The notes beneath the pieces are model-generated. The model ran no database searches. It had not been told where the DNA came from and saw nothing but the letters and a program-made list of their open reading frames with translations. From assembly GCA_019413955.1 (NCBI GenBank), contig DXMX01000004.1, positions 46,026 to 66,347 on the forward strand: a DNA stretch of 20,322 nucleotides, in the 5' to 3' direction. The position numbers and the translations under genes are program-made. Source of the DNA: Collinsella sp. GTDB lineage: Bacteria; Actinomycetota; Coriobacteriia; Coriobacteriales; Coriobacteriaceae. Each line of letters opens with the position of its first letter. The stretch's first letter is position 1. This document shows positions 6,298-13,482 of this stretch, piece after piece.

Positions 6298-7702
6298 ACT
6301 CTGTGGTGTCATCGTCCTCGGCAAGTTGGGGGAACACGGCATCCTTGGGCATGGAAACCTTGGTGAGCGAGGTGAGCTTTTTTCTCAATGCCGTGTCCGT
6401 CTTAACCAGGTCGCTGAGCGTCACGATCTTGTAGCCGTCGGCGACAAGGCCATCGATAATCTGCGGCAGCGCCTCGAGCGTCTGCTCGGCGCATTCGTCT
6501 CTATCGGTGAGCAGCACGATATTGCCCGGCGTCACCGAATCGAGCACCGTCGAGACCTGCTCGTCGGCACCGTTGAGCAGCCAGTCGCCCGAGTCAATAT
6601 TCCACGAGACCACGGCGGAGACCAGGTCCATCGCATCAATCCAGTTTTGCTCGTCAAAGGCAGCGTAGGGAGCACGCAGCAGCATCGTCTTCACGCCGGT
6701 CGCCGACTTAATCGCATCGGTGCCTTTCGTGATCTGTTCGCGTACCGCCTCACGGTCCTGACCCTTGAGCGAATCGTCGCTGTAGCTGTTGGATCCGATC
6801 TCGCACCCGGCATCGACAATCGCCTTGGCCGTGGCAGGCGATGCCTCGGCCGCATCGCCCGACAGGAAGAACGTCGCGGTGACGCCCTTTTCCTTGAGTA
6901 CCTGCAAGATCTGCTTGGTAGCGCTGCTCGGACCCTCGTCAAACGTCAGCGCCACGTACTTTTTGTTGCCCTTGGGCGCCACGCTGGCGCACGCAACGAC
7001 GCAATCGGTGGCGGGCACGACCTCGCCGCGGTCCTGTGTCTTGCCCGATTGCTCGCCGACCCACACCTCGGAGCGGCCCTGGACACCCCACGTCTGCACA
7101 TACTCGATAGCGCCCGTACCCTCGACCTTGAGCTTGGGCTCGATAACCGTAGCCTGAACCTCGTGCTTCTCGTAGGTGTTACGGCCATCCTTGACCGTCA
7201 CCTTCTCGCCGCCCTCAAGTTCGCGGCTATCCCATTTGCCCTGCTTCATGCGCTTGCCGTCGACCTTCACCGACAGCTTTTCGCCCCCATGGCGCTTGAG
7301 CACGCTGTCATCGACGGCCAGCAGGTCGCCTGCGTCGTAGGTGTCAGTCAACTCCTGGTCGTCGATGAGATTCTGCAGCGTAGAGCCCACACGCACCGCT
7401 GTCTTCTGGCCGTTGAGCTCCACGTCCACACTGCGGTTGACGTAGCCCACGACGGCAGCGATAAACAGCACGAGCGCGCAACCCACGGCGATGAGCGCGT
7501 AGGGCAGGCGAGACGAACGACGGGGTGTGCGGCTGTTGCCGATGCGCGCGCTGCGATCGCTAAAGCCGCGGCTATGGTTGAGATACATCGCGCCGGGCTT
7601 ACGGTGACGGCGGCGCTGACCGCTGGGCAGCTGCCCCAGGTCGCGGCGCGCCGTCGGACGCGCACCCGAACGCCCGTTTAAGTTGGATCCGTTTTGGCGC
7701 AT
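6296..7702 (-). CDS. Membrane-anchored NodB-fold protein, degenerate polysaccharide deacetylase
   Basis: The 468-residue protein has an arginine-rich cytoplasmic tail (1-66), one membrane helix (about 67-88), a small beta-rich domain resembling DUF348/YabE-type ubiquitin-like modules (about 91-150), a linker, and a NodB-like domain (about 245-435). Active NodB enzymes remove acetyl groups from peptidoglycan or chitin using Asp-His-His metal binding. Here motif 1 reads TFDEGP (253-258) instead of TFDDGP. Motif 2, normally H-T-x-x-H, reads SNSYSD (304-309), with both histidines missing. RAPY (343-346) and DSGDW (370-374) remain, while the last motif LxH reads LLTD (397-400). It is probably a cell-wall binding or regulatory pseudoenzyme. 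The start ATG has GGAGG 4 nt upstream of its leader spacer. Its promoter is not evident, and a hairpin separates it from the PRC-barrel gene. Confidence 0.87.
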   Translation of the reverse strand: MRQNGSNLNGRSGARPTARRDLGQLPSGQRRRHRKPGAMYLNHSRGFSDRSARIGNSRTPRRSSRLPYALIAVGCALVLFIAAVVGYVNRSVDVELNGQKTAVRVGSTLQNLIDDQELTDTYDAGDLLAVDDSVLKRHGGEKLSVKVDGKRMKQGKWDSRELEGGEKVTVKDGRNTYEKHEVQATVIEPKLKVEGTGAIEYVQTWGVQGRSEVWVGEQSGKTQDRGEVVPATDCVVACASVAPKGNKKYVALTFDEGPSSATKQILQVLKEKGVTATFFLSGDAAEASPATAKAIVDAGCEIGSNSYSDDSLKGQDREAVREQITKGTDAIKSATGVKTMLLRAPYAAFDEQNWIDAMDLVSAVVSWNIDSGDWLLNGADEQVSTVLDSVTPGNIVLLTDRDECAEQTLEALPQIIDGLVADGYKIVTLSDLVKTDTALRKKLTSLTKVSMPKDAVFPQLAEDDDTTE

Positions 7703-7723
7703 GTGCCCTCCCCCATAAACACA

Positions 7724-7753
7724 GCAAGCCGGAGCAACAGGTCTCCGGCTTGC
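7724..7753 (-). terminator. Terminator-like hairpin after the PRC-barrel gene
   Basis: A perfect 11-bp stem pairs GCAAGCCGGAG (7724-7734) with CTCCGGCTTGC (7743-7753) over an 8-nt loop. It lies 21 bp past the stop of the PRC-barrel gene. On the minus strand it is followed by TGTGTTTAT, a poor T tract, so it may be a partial terminator or an RNA-end stabiliser. Confidence 0.6.
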
Positions 7754-7774
7754 CTCCCATCATTTGGTACGTCG

Positions 7775-8530
7775 CTATTTTGTAGCTTTTGACGAGCCTC
7801 CGCTCGCCTTTTGGTATTCGTCCTTAAAGGCCTTGAACATACCGCGCGTCTTGCCGAGCTGCTTGCCCAGTGCGCGGCTGCCCTTGTCCACGGCGACCGA
7901 TCCCTTGTCATCGAGCACCTTGGCGCCCTTTTTGACCTTGTCGCCCACCACGACGCTGGCCTCGGCGGCCTTGGCAGCCGCACCGCCCGAATACCCGAGC
8001 GACTTGACCTCGTCCGAGACGACCATCGCGCCGTTCTCGTAGCCGCGCAGCATCGTCGGCGGCACCTGCGTGTCACCAACCAAAACACTCGAAGCAGCGC
8101 CGGCGGTCACATAGAATGCCTGCACGATGCCCGAGCGCGGCTTGAACTCAACGTCCGAGCAATAGCCCACGACGTCGCCCGATTCCGTGCGCACGTCCAT
8201 ACCGACCCAGATGATGCAATCGTCCAGGTTGATGTCGAGGCGCTTGGCCGCAGCGGTATCGTAGGTGCCCTTGACGTCGTCAACCGCGATGGCGCCCTCG
8301 TAGACACCAATGGCGTCGAGCGCTACGAATCGGTCGGGACGCTCGATCATGCCCGCGATATCGGACTGGCGGACCATAAAGCCGACCACGCGCGTACCGC
8401 CCGGGGTAAAGACCGGAAAGTGAATCTTTCCGAGCTTTTTAGGGCTGCGCGGCGTGCCGTCCTTTTTGGTGCGCTTGTCCTCGGCAGGCTTGCGATAGAT
8501 CTTGGCGCCGACAAAATCCCCGGCGCGCAT
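7775..8530 (-). CDS. PRC-barrel domain protein, function unknown
   Basis: A soluble protein of 251 residues. Two PRC-barrel-like modules are visible: about 33-90 (GKIHFPVFTPGGTRVVGFMV) and about 103-175 (WVGMDVRTESGDVVGYCSDV). A lysine- and alanine-rich tail (about 184-251) is probably partly helical or disordered. PRC barrels occur in RNA processing, photosynthetic reaction centres and MgtE-like proteins, so they give little functional information alone. The gene overlaps the YtxH gene by one base (TAATG), with GAGG 4 nt before the start, so the two are probably translationally coupled. The PRC-barrel link to the MgtE-like protein at 4123-5967 is suggestive only. Confidence 0.78.
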   Translation of the reverse strand: MRAGDFVGAKIYRKPAEDKRTKKDGTPRSPKKLGKIHFPVFTPGGTRVVGFMVRQSDIAGMIERPDRFVALDAIGVYEGAIAVDDVKGTYDTAAAKRLDINLDDCIIWVGMDVRTESGDVVGYCSDVEFKPRSGIVQAFYVTAGAASSVLVGDTQVPPTMLRGYENGAMVVSDEVKSLGYSGGAAAKAAEASVVVGDKVKKGAKVLDDKGSVAVDKGSRALGKQLGKTRGMFKAFKDEYQKASGGSSKATK

Positions 8531-8919
8531 TATGCCTCGGTCGAGGGCTCCGCAGCCTCGGCATCAGCCTCGACGGCGTTCTCGACCATGACGTCGGCGG
8601 CAGGCGTCACGTTGCCACCCGAAATGGCGTCGTTGAGCTGCTCGCGCAGCTGGTCCATGCGCTCGCGGGCCAGGTCGACCTTGGCGCGCAGGTCGTCGGT
8701 CTTGGCGTCGACCATCGGGCCAAAGTCATTCACCGCAGCACGGGCCTCCTCGGCGCTGTGCTCGTAGGTGTCGCGCATATTGTCCCAGGCGTCGTTGGCG
8801 ATATCGGCAGCCATGGCGCGGGTCTCGGCGCCCGAGCGCGGGGCCAGAGCAACACCGATAATAGCGCCGGCAGCGGCACCAAAAAGTGCGCCGGAGACAA
8901 AGCTGAAAGTCTTACCCAT
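8530..8919 (-). CDS. YtxH-like small membrane-associated protein
   Basis: This 129-residue protein begins MGKTFSFVSGALFGAAAGA, a glycine/alanine-rich membrane segment (about 6-27) closed by LAPRSG, which is the YtxH-family pattern. A charged, probably coiled-coil region (about 35-100) and an acidic alanine/glutamate tail follow. YtxH proteins are linked to general stress in Bacillus, but their mechanism is unknown. I chose the ATG at 8919: the GAGAGGA upstream is well spaced. An ATG six bases earlier (8925) is possible; longer extensions run into arginine-rich non-family sequence and across the promoter. It is the first gene of a two-gene unit with the PRC-barrel protein. Confidence 0.78.
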   Translation of the reverse strand: MGKTFSFVSGALFGAAAGAIIGVALAPRSGAETRAMAADIANDAWDNMRDTYEHSAEEARAAVNDFGPMVDAKTDDLRAKVDLARERMDQLREQLNDAISGGNVTPAADVMVENAVEADAEAAEPSTEA

Positions 8920-8936
8920 GATCATTCCTCTCCTGC

Positions 8937-8976
8937 GGGCACGTCGGTGCCCACCGTTTGAATGCTGTCCATTATA
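8937..8976 (-). promoter_or_regulatory. Promoter and leader hairpin of the YtxH/PRC-barrel pair
   Basis: A perfect TATAAT -10 box (minus strand, complement of 8971-8976) lies 51 bp before the YtxH start; no clear -35 is visible. In the predicted leader GGGCAC and GTGCCC (8952-8947 and 8942-8937) form a 6-bp hairpin with loop CGAC directly before the ribosome site, which could affect translation. Confidence 0.5.
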
Positions 8977-9055
8977 CCCGCAGCGCATCACTTGCCGCTC
9001 CGCTCATCTGCGTACGGCAAAGGCGCAGGTACGTGATGGTGATAAACGCGTAGGC

Positions 9056-9889
9056 CTACTCCTGAGGCATAGCCGGCATGGCCACCGTGGCACCCGGGTC
9101 CTCGCCGGCGCCGTCCACGAGTGGCAGGCCGCCCTCATGCGCAGGTCCTGCCGGAACCGTCGCCGCACCGCCAAAGACGGCAGCGGAGGCCTCGTGGTTC
9201 TCGGCAACCGCGCCCTCGGTATCAATCGCCACCTGGGGCTCGTCGTCAAAGTTGGGGACGCCCTGGGGCTCGGTGGGAACGGGCTCGGCGGTCGCATCGG
9301 CAACGGGCTCGGCGTCGACCGGCACATCGCCCTCGTCAGCGCCCTCGTCCTCGGCAGCATCTTCGCCGTTCGCAGCAGCGACGGCCTCGTGAGGATCCTT
9401 GCCCTCGGCCTCGGCGCGCATGCCCAGCACCAGGTTGCGCAGACCCGCGGCCGTGCCTTCCACGTCGGGGGCAGGCTGGTCGGCGTGCAGGTACGCCCAG
9501 TCCATCATAAAGGTGGCCGACGACAGCGCACCAATGGCCAGTGCGTCATCGGGGCACGAAAGCTCAACCTCAAAGACGCGCTCGTCGTGCTCGCTTACGC
9601 GCGTGCGGCCGCACGAGATGCTACCGGCAAGACCGGTCTCGTTCATGAGCTCAACCGTCACGTGCTCCAGCAGGTGGCAGAGCTCGGTCTGGCCCATGCA
9701 GTCCTGGAACTCGCGACCGGAATCACCCAGGCACAGGTGCTTGGCAATCGCCGGCACCAGGTAATACACGCGCGCCGTGGCCTCGATATCCTCCGAGGTC
9801 ATGAGCGGCATGCCGGGGTTCACCAGCACATGCGCGCAGATCTTGTCCTCGCTGACGGTGACCTTAAGGATGTTGAACAGGCCTGCCAT
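9056..9889 (-). CDS. Stand-alone cyanophycin-synthetase-N-like protein with acidic tail
   Basis: The first 135 residues resemble the N-terminal domain of cyanophycin synthetase (CphA). CHLLEHVTVELMNETG (71-86) corresponds to the GHVIEHIALELQ-type stretch there, followed by GRTR (94-97), a beta-rich FEVELSCPDD and a helix ending ALSSATFMMDWA. The ATP-grasp and Mur-ligase domains of CphA are entirely absent. Residues about 137-277 are an acidic, Ala/Pro/Glu-rich, probably disordered tail. In CphA this domain is thought to help bind the growing polymer; what a lone copy does is unknown. The start ATG has GGGGAG 5 nt before it, and the gene lies 24 bp after the CorC-type gene, so they are probably cotranscribed. 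The domain call comes from motif resemblance alone. Confidence 0.68.
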   Translation of the reverse strand: MAGLFNILKVTVSEDKICAHVLVNPGMPLMTSEDIEATARVYYLVPAIAKHLCLGDSGREFQDCMGQTELCHLLEHVTVELMNETGLAGSISCGRTRVSEHDERVFEVELSCPDDALAIGALSSATFMMDWAYLHADQPAPDVEGTAAGLRNLVLGMRAEAEGKDPHEAVAAANGEDAAEDEGADEGDVPVDAEPVADATAEPVPTEPQGVPNFDDEPQVAIDTEGAVAENHEASAAVFGGAATVPAGPAHEGGLPLVDGAGEDPGATVAMPAMPQE

Positions 9890-9913
9890 AACTCTCCCCT
9901 ACTCTTCCTTGCC

Positions 9914-11287
9914 CTACTCGTCGCCATCGTGCGGATCCACAGAGCCCGCACCCGACGCCGCCGGCTTCTCTGCCGAAGACTCGGAATCCTTCTTATCGGT
10001 TTCGGCCGGAGCGATCACGCGAATGAGCGAGATGCGCTGGCCACGCATCGACTGAACTTTAAACTTGTACCCCGCGACCTCAAACACCTCTCCGATGTCG
10101 GGCACCGAGTCGCAAAGCTCCAAAATCCAGCCGGCGATGGTCTCATAATCATCGCTTTCCTCGAGCGGCCAACCAAGCTCAATCGCGTCATCGCACGAAA
10201 AACGCCCATCAACGAGCCACTCGCGGCGCGAAAGGCGCGTGAGATACTTGTTGTCGGGGTCGAACTCGTCCTCGATCTCGCCGACGATCTCCTCGACGAT
10301 ATCCTCGATGGTGATAATGCCGGCCGTGCCGCCGTACTCGTCCACGACCACCACGATCTGGTCGTGCGAGGTCTGCATCTCGGACAGTAGCGGCAGGATG
10401 TCCTTGGTGTCGGGCACAAAGGTGGCGTCGCGCAAAAAGCCGGCGATGGGCTGGTCACCCTTGCCGTCGAGCGCGGGTTGGATCAGGTCCTTGATGTGCG
10501 CAATGCCGGCGACGTTGTCGGGATCCTCGTGATAGACGGGGATGCGGCTGAAGCCGGTCTGGCGCATGGTGGACAACACGTCGGCGACCGTCTCGTCGTC
10601 CTCGCACATGGTGGTGTCCACGCGCGGCACCATGACCTCGCGGGCAACGGTGTCGCCTAGGTCGAAGATCTCGTGGATCATGCGCTTTTCCTCGTCGAGC
10701 AGGTCGTCCTGCTCCGAGACCATGTACTTGATCTCTTCTTCCGAGACGTTTTGACGGTCGTCGGCGCTCTTGATGCGCAGGATGCGGGCCAGGCCATCGG
10801 AGCAGGCGCCGGTCAGCCACACGAGCGGACGGGCGATCTTTTGGAAAAACGACAACGGTCCCACGACCTGCTTGGACACGCCCTCGGCATTGGCCAGGCC
10901 GATGCGCTTGGGGACGAGCTCGCCGATCACGATGGACACGAAGGCGACCGCGACGGTGATGATGACCGGCGCCAGGCCGCGCGCGATGGCGGAGAGCGGC
11001 GCGATGCCAAAGCTCATGAGCCACGTGGCGAGCGGGTCGGACAGACTCGTCGAGGCGACGGCGGACGAGGCGAAGCCCACGAGCGTAATGGCAACCTGGA
11101 TGGTGGCGAGCAGCTGGTCGGAGTCGGCAGCCAGCTTAATGGCACGCTCGGCGCGCTTGTCGCCTTCCTCGGCCTCGTGCTCCAACACGGCGCGCTTTGC
11201 CGTGGTGAGCGCCATCTCGGACATGGAGAAGTAGCCGTTGATGAGGGTCAAAACGAGGGTGGTGATAAGGGAGATGGTTATGTCCAT
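9914..11287 (-). CDS. CNNM/CorC family CBS-domain membrane transporter
   Basis: At 457 residues this has the full CNNM (DUF21) plus CBS plus CorC_HlyC layout. Hydrophobic segments lie near 3-24, 58-80 and 100-122. SMSEMALTTAKRA (21-33) and GELVPKR (122-128) are DUF21 hallmarks. The CBS pair spans about 216-335, with VMVPRVD and VVVVDEYGGTAGIITIEDIVEE, and the CorC_HlyC domain about 348-425. A charged tail follows. Family members are linked to magnesium or sodium/magnesium export and were formerly called hemolysins. The start ATG has no SD at normal distance; a GGAGG lies 16 nt upstream and can pair with CTCC to loop out the spacer. An ACGTT/AACGT inverted repeat (11318-11334) lies in the 108-bp gap before the gene. 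Confidence 0.92.
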   Translation of the reverse strand: MDITISLITTLVLTLINGYFSMSEMALTTAKRAVLEHEAEEGDKRAERAIKLAADSDQLLATIQVAITLVGFASSAVASTSLSDPLATWLMSFGIAPLSAIARGLAPVIITVAVAFVSIVIGELVPKRIGLANAEGVSKQVVGPLSFFQKIARPLVWLTGACSDGLARILRIKSADDRQNVSEEEIKYMVSEQDDLLDEEKRMIHEIFDLGDTVAREVMVPRVDTTMCEDDETVADVLSTMRQTGFSRIPVYHEDPDNVAGIAHIKDLIQPALDGKGDQPIAGFLRDATFVPDTKDILPLLSEMQTSHDQIVVVVDEYGGTAGIITIEDIVEEIVGEIEDEFDPDNKYLTRLSRREWLVDGRFSCDDAIELGWPLEESDDYETIAGWILELCDSVPDIGEVFEVAGYKFKVQSMRGQRISLIRVIAPAETDKKDSESSAEKPAASGAGSVDPHDGDE

Positions 11288-11395
11288 CGGGAGTTTCTCG
11301 AACCTCCAAGATTCGGGACGTTAGGGTAAAACGTTGGTGGCGGATACGGCAATTGCACTGGCGACCGAGCGGGGGCACGGGCGCTGGCGTGGTCG

Positions 11396-12079
11396 CTAGA
11401 TTACGAAGAGGATCACCGCCATGAACTGGAAGATGCTGCCGGCGAGTACCCACAGGTGAAACACGCTGTGCAGATAGCGCACGTTTTTGGCGATATAGAA
11501 CGGCACGCCCGCGGTGTAGCACACGCCGCCGACGGCGAGCAGGGCAAGTGCCACGGGGTTGAGCAGCGCCACGAGCTCGGGCAGCTTAAAGACGACGAGC
11601 CAACCCATCAGCAGGTAGACCAGGCCACTTACCCAGTGCGGTTGACGCTCGCGCATAAAGCACTCGAGGGCGATGCCGATAATGGCGATGGCCCATACGG
11701 CAAAGAACAGCGCAGGGCCGCCGTCGTTTGCGAGCGTGATGAGGCAAAACGGGGTATAGCTGCCGGCTATGAGCAGGTAGATGCAGCTGTGGTCGATGAT
11801 GCGGAACACGCGCTTGGCGCCCGCGGGCTGAATCGCGTGGTAGAGCGTGGAGGCTAGGTATTCGAGGATAATGCTGACACCATAGACAATCGCCGCGGCC
11901 ATGTGGGCCGGGCCTCCGCCGCGCAGGGCAGCGAATACGATCAGGAGCACCAGGCCCGCGATACCCAGCAGGCAGCCGACACCATGGGTGACGGAGTTCA
12001 TGATCTCCTCGCCCACCGTGTAGTGTGGAACGGCCGCGGTCTTGGGCCGCGGCTTAGAACTGTCGCTCGAATCGGACAT
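11396..12079 (-). CDS. trhA: TrhA/hemolysin III family membrane protein (PAQR superfamily)
   Basis: This 227-residue protein has seven predicted membrane helices after a polar 20-residue tail. It carries the hemolysin III signature: EEIMNSVTHGVG (24-35), a STLYHA motif (77-82, His81), DHS (97-99) and HSVFHLWV (204-211, His204 and His208). These Ser/Asp/His residues match the metal-binding site of the PAQR fold. Despite the name, such proteins are linked to membrane homeostasis rather than proven hemolysis. I chose the ATG at 12079, with GGAGG 11 nt upstream; a TTG at 12097 would overlap that SD. The gene is divergent from the alpha/beta hydrolase and 108 bp upstream of the CorC-type gene. Confidence 0.9.
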   Translation of the reverse strand: MSDSSDSSKPRPKTAAVPHYTVGEEIMNSVTHGVGCLLGIAGLVLLIVFAALRGGGPAHMAAAIVYGVSIILEYLASTLYHAIQPAGAKRVFRIIDHSCIYLLIAGSYTPFCLITLANDGGPALFFAVWAIAIIGIALECFMRERQPHWVSGLVYLLMGWLVVFKLPELVALLNPVALALLAVGGVCYTAGVPFYIAKNVRYLHSVFHLWVLAGSIFQFMAVILFVI

Positions 12080-12114
12080 GCCGGTTACATCCTCCAACGT
12101 AAAGAGTTCTCAAC

Positions 12115-12152
12115 ACTATATCAAAGCGTCTAGGTACGTGCGAAATTTGCAC
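12115..12152 (-). promoter_or_regulatory. Probable trhA promoter with overlapping palindrome
   Basis: On the minus strand TTCGCA (4/6 of the -35 consensus) and TATAGT (complement of 12115-12120) are 18 bp apart. The 15-bp near-palindrome GTGCGAAATTTGCAC (12138-12152, 6 of 7 pairs) overlaps the -35, and direct TACGTG copies flank it (12135-12140, 12155-12160). A repressor site is plausible; no regulator gene is adjacent. Confidence 0.45.
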
Positions 12153-12186
12153 CATACGTGACCCTTTGTTTACCCATTCTTTGCCT

Positions 12187-12245
12187 GTTGACGCATCAAC
12201 GGCGAACGTCCATAATGCGCTTGCATTAAATGTTGATGTATTAAC
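12187..12245 (+). promoter_or_regulatory. Sigma-70-like promoter with twin palindromic operators
   Basis: TTGACG (12188-12193) and CATAAT (12211-12216) are separated by exactly 17 bp. Two near-identical 14-bp palindromes flank the -10: GTTGACGCATCAAC (12187-12200, covering the -35) and GTTGATGTATTAAC (12232-12245, just past the expected start near 12223). Centres are 45 bp apart. The arrangement fits a dimeric TetR- or MarR-type repressor with two sites controlling the hydrolase gene. The regulator is not in the window. Confidence 0.72.
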
Positions 12246-12265
12246 ATCTTATAGGAAAGCTTCTT

Positions 12266-13231
12266 ATGTCTCAAAACGCACGTTCCCATCGAAAGCTCAA
12301 GATAGCCGGCGTCGTTGCGCTGGTGCTCGTTGTCGCGCTGCTGGGGTTTGCCGGCAACTTTCTGTTTGACTTCGCGCTGAATCCCCGCGCGCCATACACC
12401 ATGAAGATGATGCAGGACGGCAAGGACGCCGAAAAGGGCGAGCAGATGGATGCCGAGGAGGGCGAGGCACGGGCGTGGTTTAAAGAGAACCGCGAGAGCA
12501 GCAGCCTCACCGCGGACGACGGGACTGAGCTCGCCGCCTGGTATTTTGCTGCGTCGGAGAGCACACACGACTACGCCGTCTGCCTGCATGGATATACCAA
12601 CGAGCCTATCGGTATGGCCCGATACGTCAAGCGATTCCACGACCGCGGCATGAACGTACTCGCACCCGCCGCCCGCGCCCACGAGCGCTCCGGCGGCGAC
12701 TATATCGGCATGGGCTGGCCCGAGCGCCTCGACATCGTCGCATGGATCGAGCAAATCGTTCAGGCTGACCCCGAGGCGCGCATCCTGGTCTTTGGCGAGT
12801 CGATGGGTGCGGCAACCGCCATGAACGTCGCGGGGGAATCTCTGCCCGCAAACGTGAAATGCATTATCGAGGACTGCGGTTATACGAGTGTTTGGGACGA
12901 GTTTTCCCTGCAGCTCAAGGACGTGTTCGGCCTGCCCAGCTTTCCCTTGCTCGATGTAGCAAACTTGGTGTGCAACGTGCGCGCGGGCTACGACTTTCAT
13001 AAGGCGAGCAGTGTGGAGCAACTCAAACACGCGACGGTTCCCATGCTGTTTATCCACGGCGACCAAGACACCTTTGTGCCGTACAGCATGCTCGACCAAA
13101 ACTACGAGGCGTGCGCCAGCAAGGTCAAGCAAAAGCTCACTATCCATGGCGCCACCCACGCCAAGAGTGCGCAAGTTGACCCCGAGCTCTACTGGAATAC
13201 GGTCGACGACTTCCTCGATAGGAATTTTTAG
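12266..13231 (+). CDS. Membrane-anchored alpha/beta hydrolase
   Basis: The 321-residue protein has one N-terminal membrane helix (about 11-34) after a basic start, so the catalytic domain is expected outside the cytoplasmic membrane; an uncleaved signal anchor fits best. The hydrolase domain shows the oxyanion-side HGYTNEP (108-114), the nucleophile elbow GESMGA (Ser179), the acid in HGDQDTFVP (Asp268) and the base in HGATHAKS (His298): a complete triad. It resembles the BAAT/YqkD-like, DUF1749-type group of cell-envelope hydrolases; the substrate is unknown. AGGAAA lies 7 nt before the ATG. A strong promoter with twin operators precedes it, so expression is probably controlled by a ligand-responsive repressor. 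Confidence 0.9.
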   Translation: MSQNARSHRKLKIAGVVALVLVVALLGFAGNFLFDFALNPRAPYTMKMMQDGKDAEKGEQMDAEEGEARAWFKENRESSSLTADDGTELAAWYFAASESTHDYAVCLHGYTNEPIGMARYVKRFHDRGMNVLAPAARAHERSGGDYIGMGWPERLDIVAWIEQIVQADPEARILVFGESMGAATAMNVAGESLPANVKCIIEDCGYTSVWDEFSLQLKDVFGLPSFPLLDVANLVCNVRAGYDFHKASSVEQLKHATVPMLFIHGDQDTFVPYSMLDQNYEACASKVKQKLTIHGATHAKSAQVDPELYWNTVDDFLDRNF

Positions 13232-13268
13232 GGAAAAAGCGGCGTCTGGGGATTTATCTAACCCCCTA

Positions 13269-13400
13269 TTTTCGGAAGTATGCGGCAAAATCCGGAACTG
13301 CCAACCGGACCGCAGTTTTACCAACAATTTATCAGGGGTTTTGTTGCCAAAAAACGTCGTGTGCTCGGCAGTCTCAGAATTTGCCGCATACTTCCGAAAA
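13269..13400. repeat. 132-bp element bounded by perfect 21-bp inverted repeats
   Basis: The outer arms, 13269-13289 and 13380-13400, are perfect reverse complements (beginning TTTTCGGAAGTATGCGG). Internally ACTGCC (13297-13302) pairs with GGCAGT (13367-13372), and CAACAA pairs with TTGTTG, so the single strand folds into one long branched hairpin. It has no ORF. It lies between two convergent genes next to their shared terminator. It could be a MITE-like element or a structured RNA. Confidence 0.7.
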
Positions 13401-13433
13401 ACCGCCTGCGAGCACCGTGCTCACAGGCGGTTT
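13399..13433. terminator. Bidirectional rho-independent terminator
   Basis: AAACCGCCTG (13399-13408) pairs with CAGGCGGTTT (13424-13433), with an inner GAGCA/TGCTC stem. T runs occur in both directions: TTTTT at 13431-13435 on the plus strand, and TTTTT on the minus strand from 13401-13397. It can end both the hydrolase and the DUF362 ferredoxin transcripts. Confidence 0.9.
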
Positions 13434-13482
13434 TTAATTGAGTTACGCAACAAAATCGCGTTCTTTGTCCAATAGGACGACG

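Noticed and set aside
8920..8991. N-terminal extension of the YtxH protein to 8991
   Set aside because: The added 24 residues are Arg/His-rich, unlike the family, and would cover the TATAAT promoter and the proper SD.
12085..12095. Start-stop (ATG TAA) mini-ORF right after the trhA GGAGG
   Set aside because: The ATG directly abuts the SD with no spacer, so initiation there is very unlikely.
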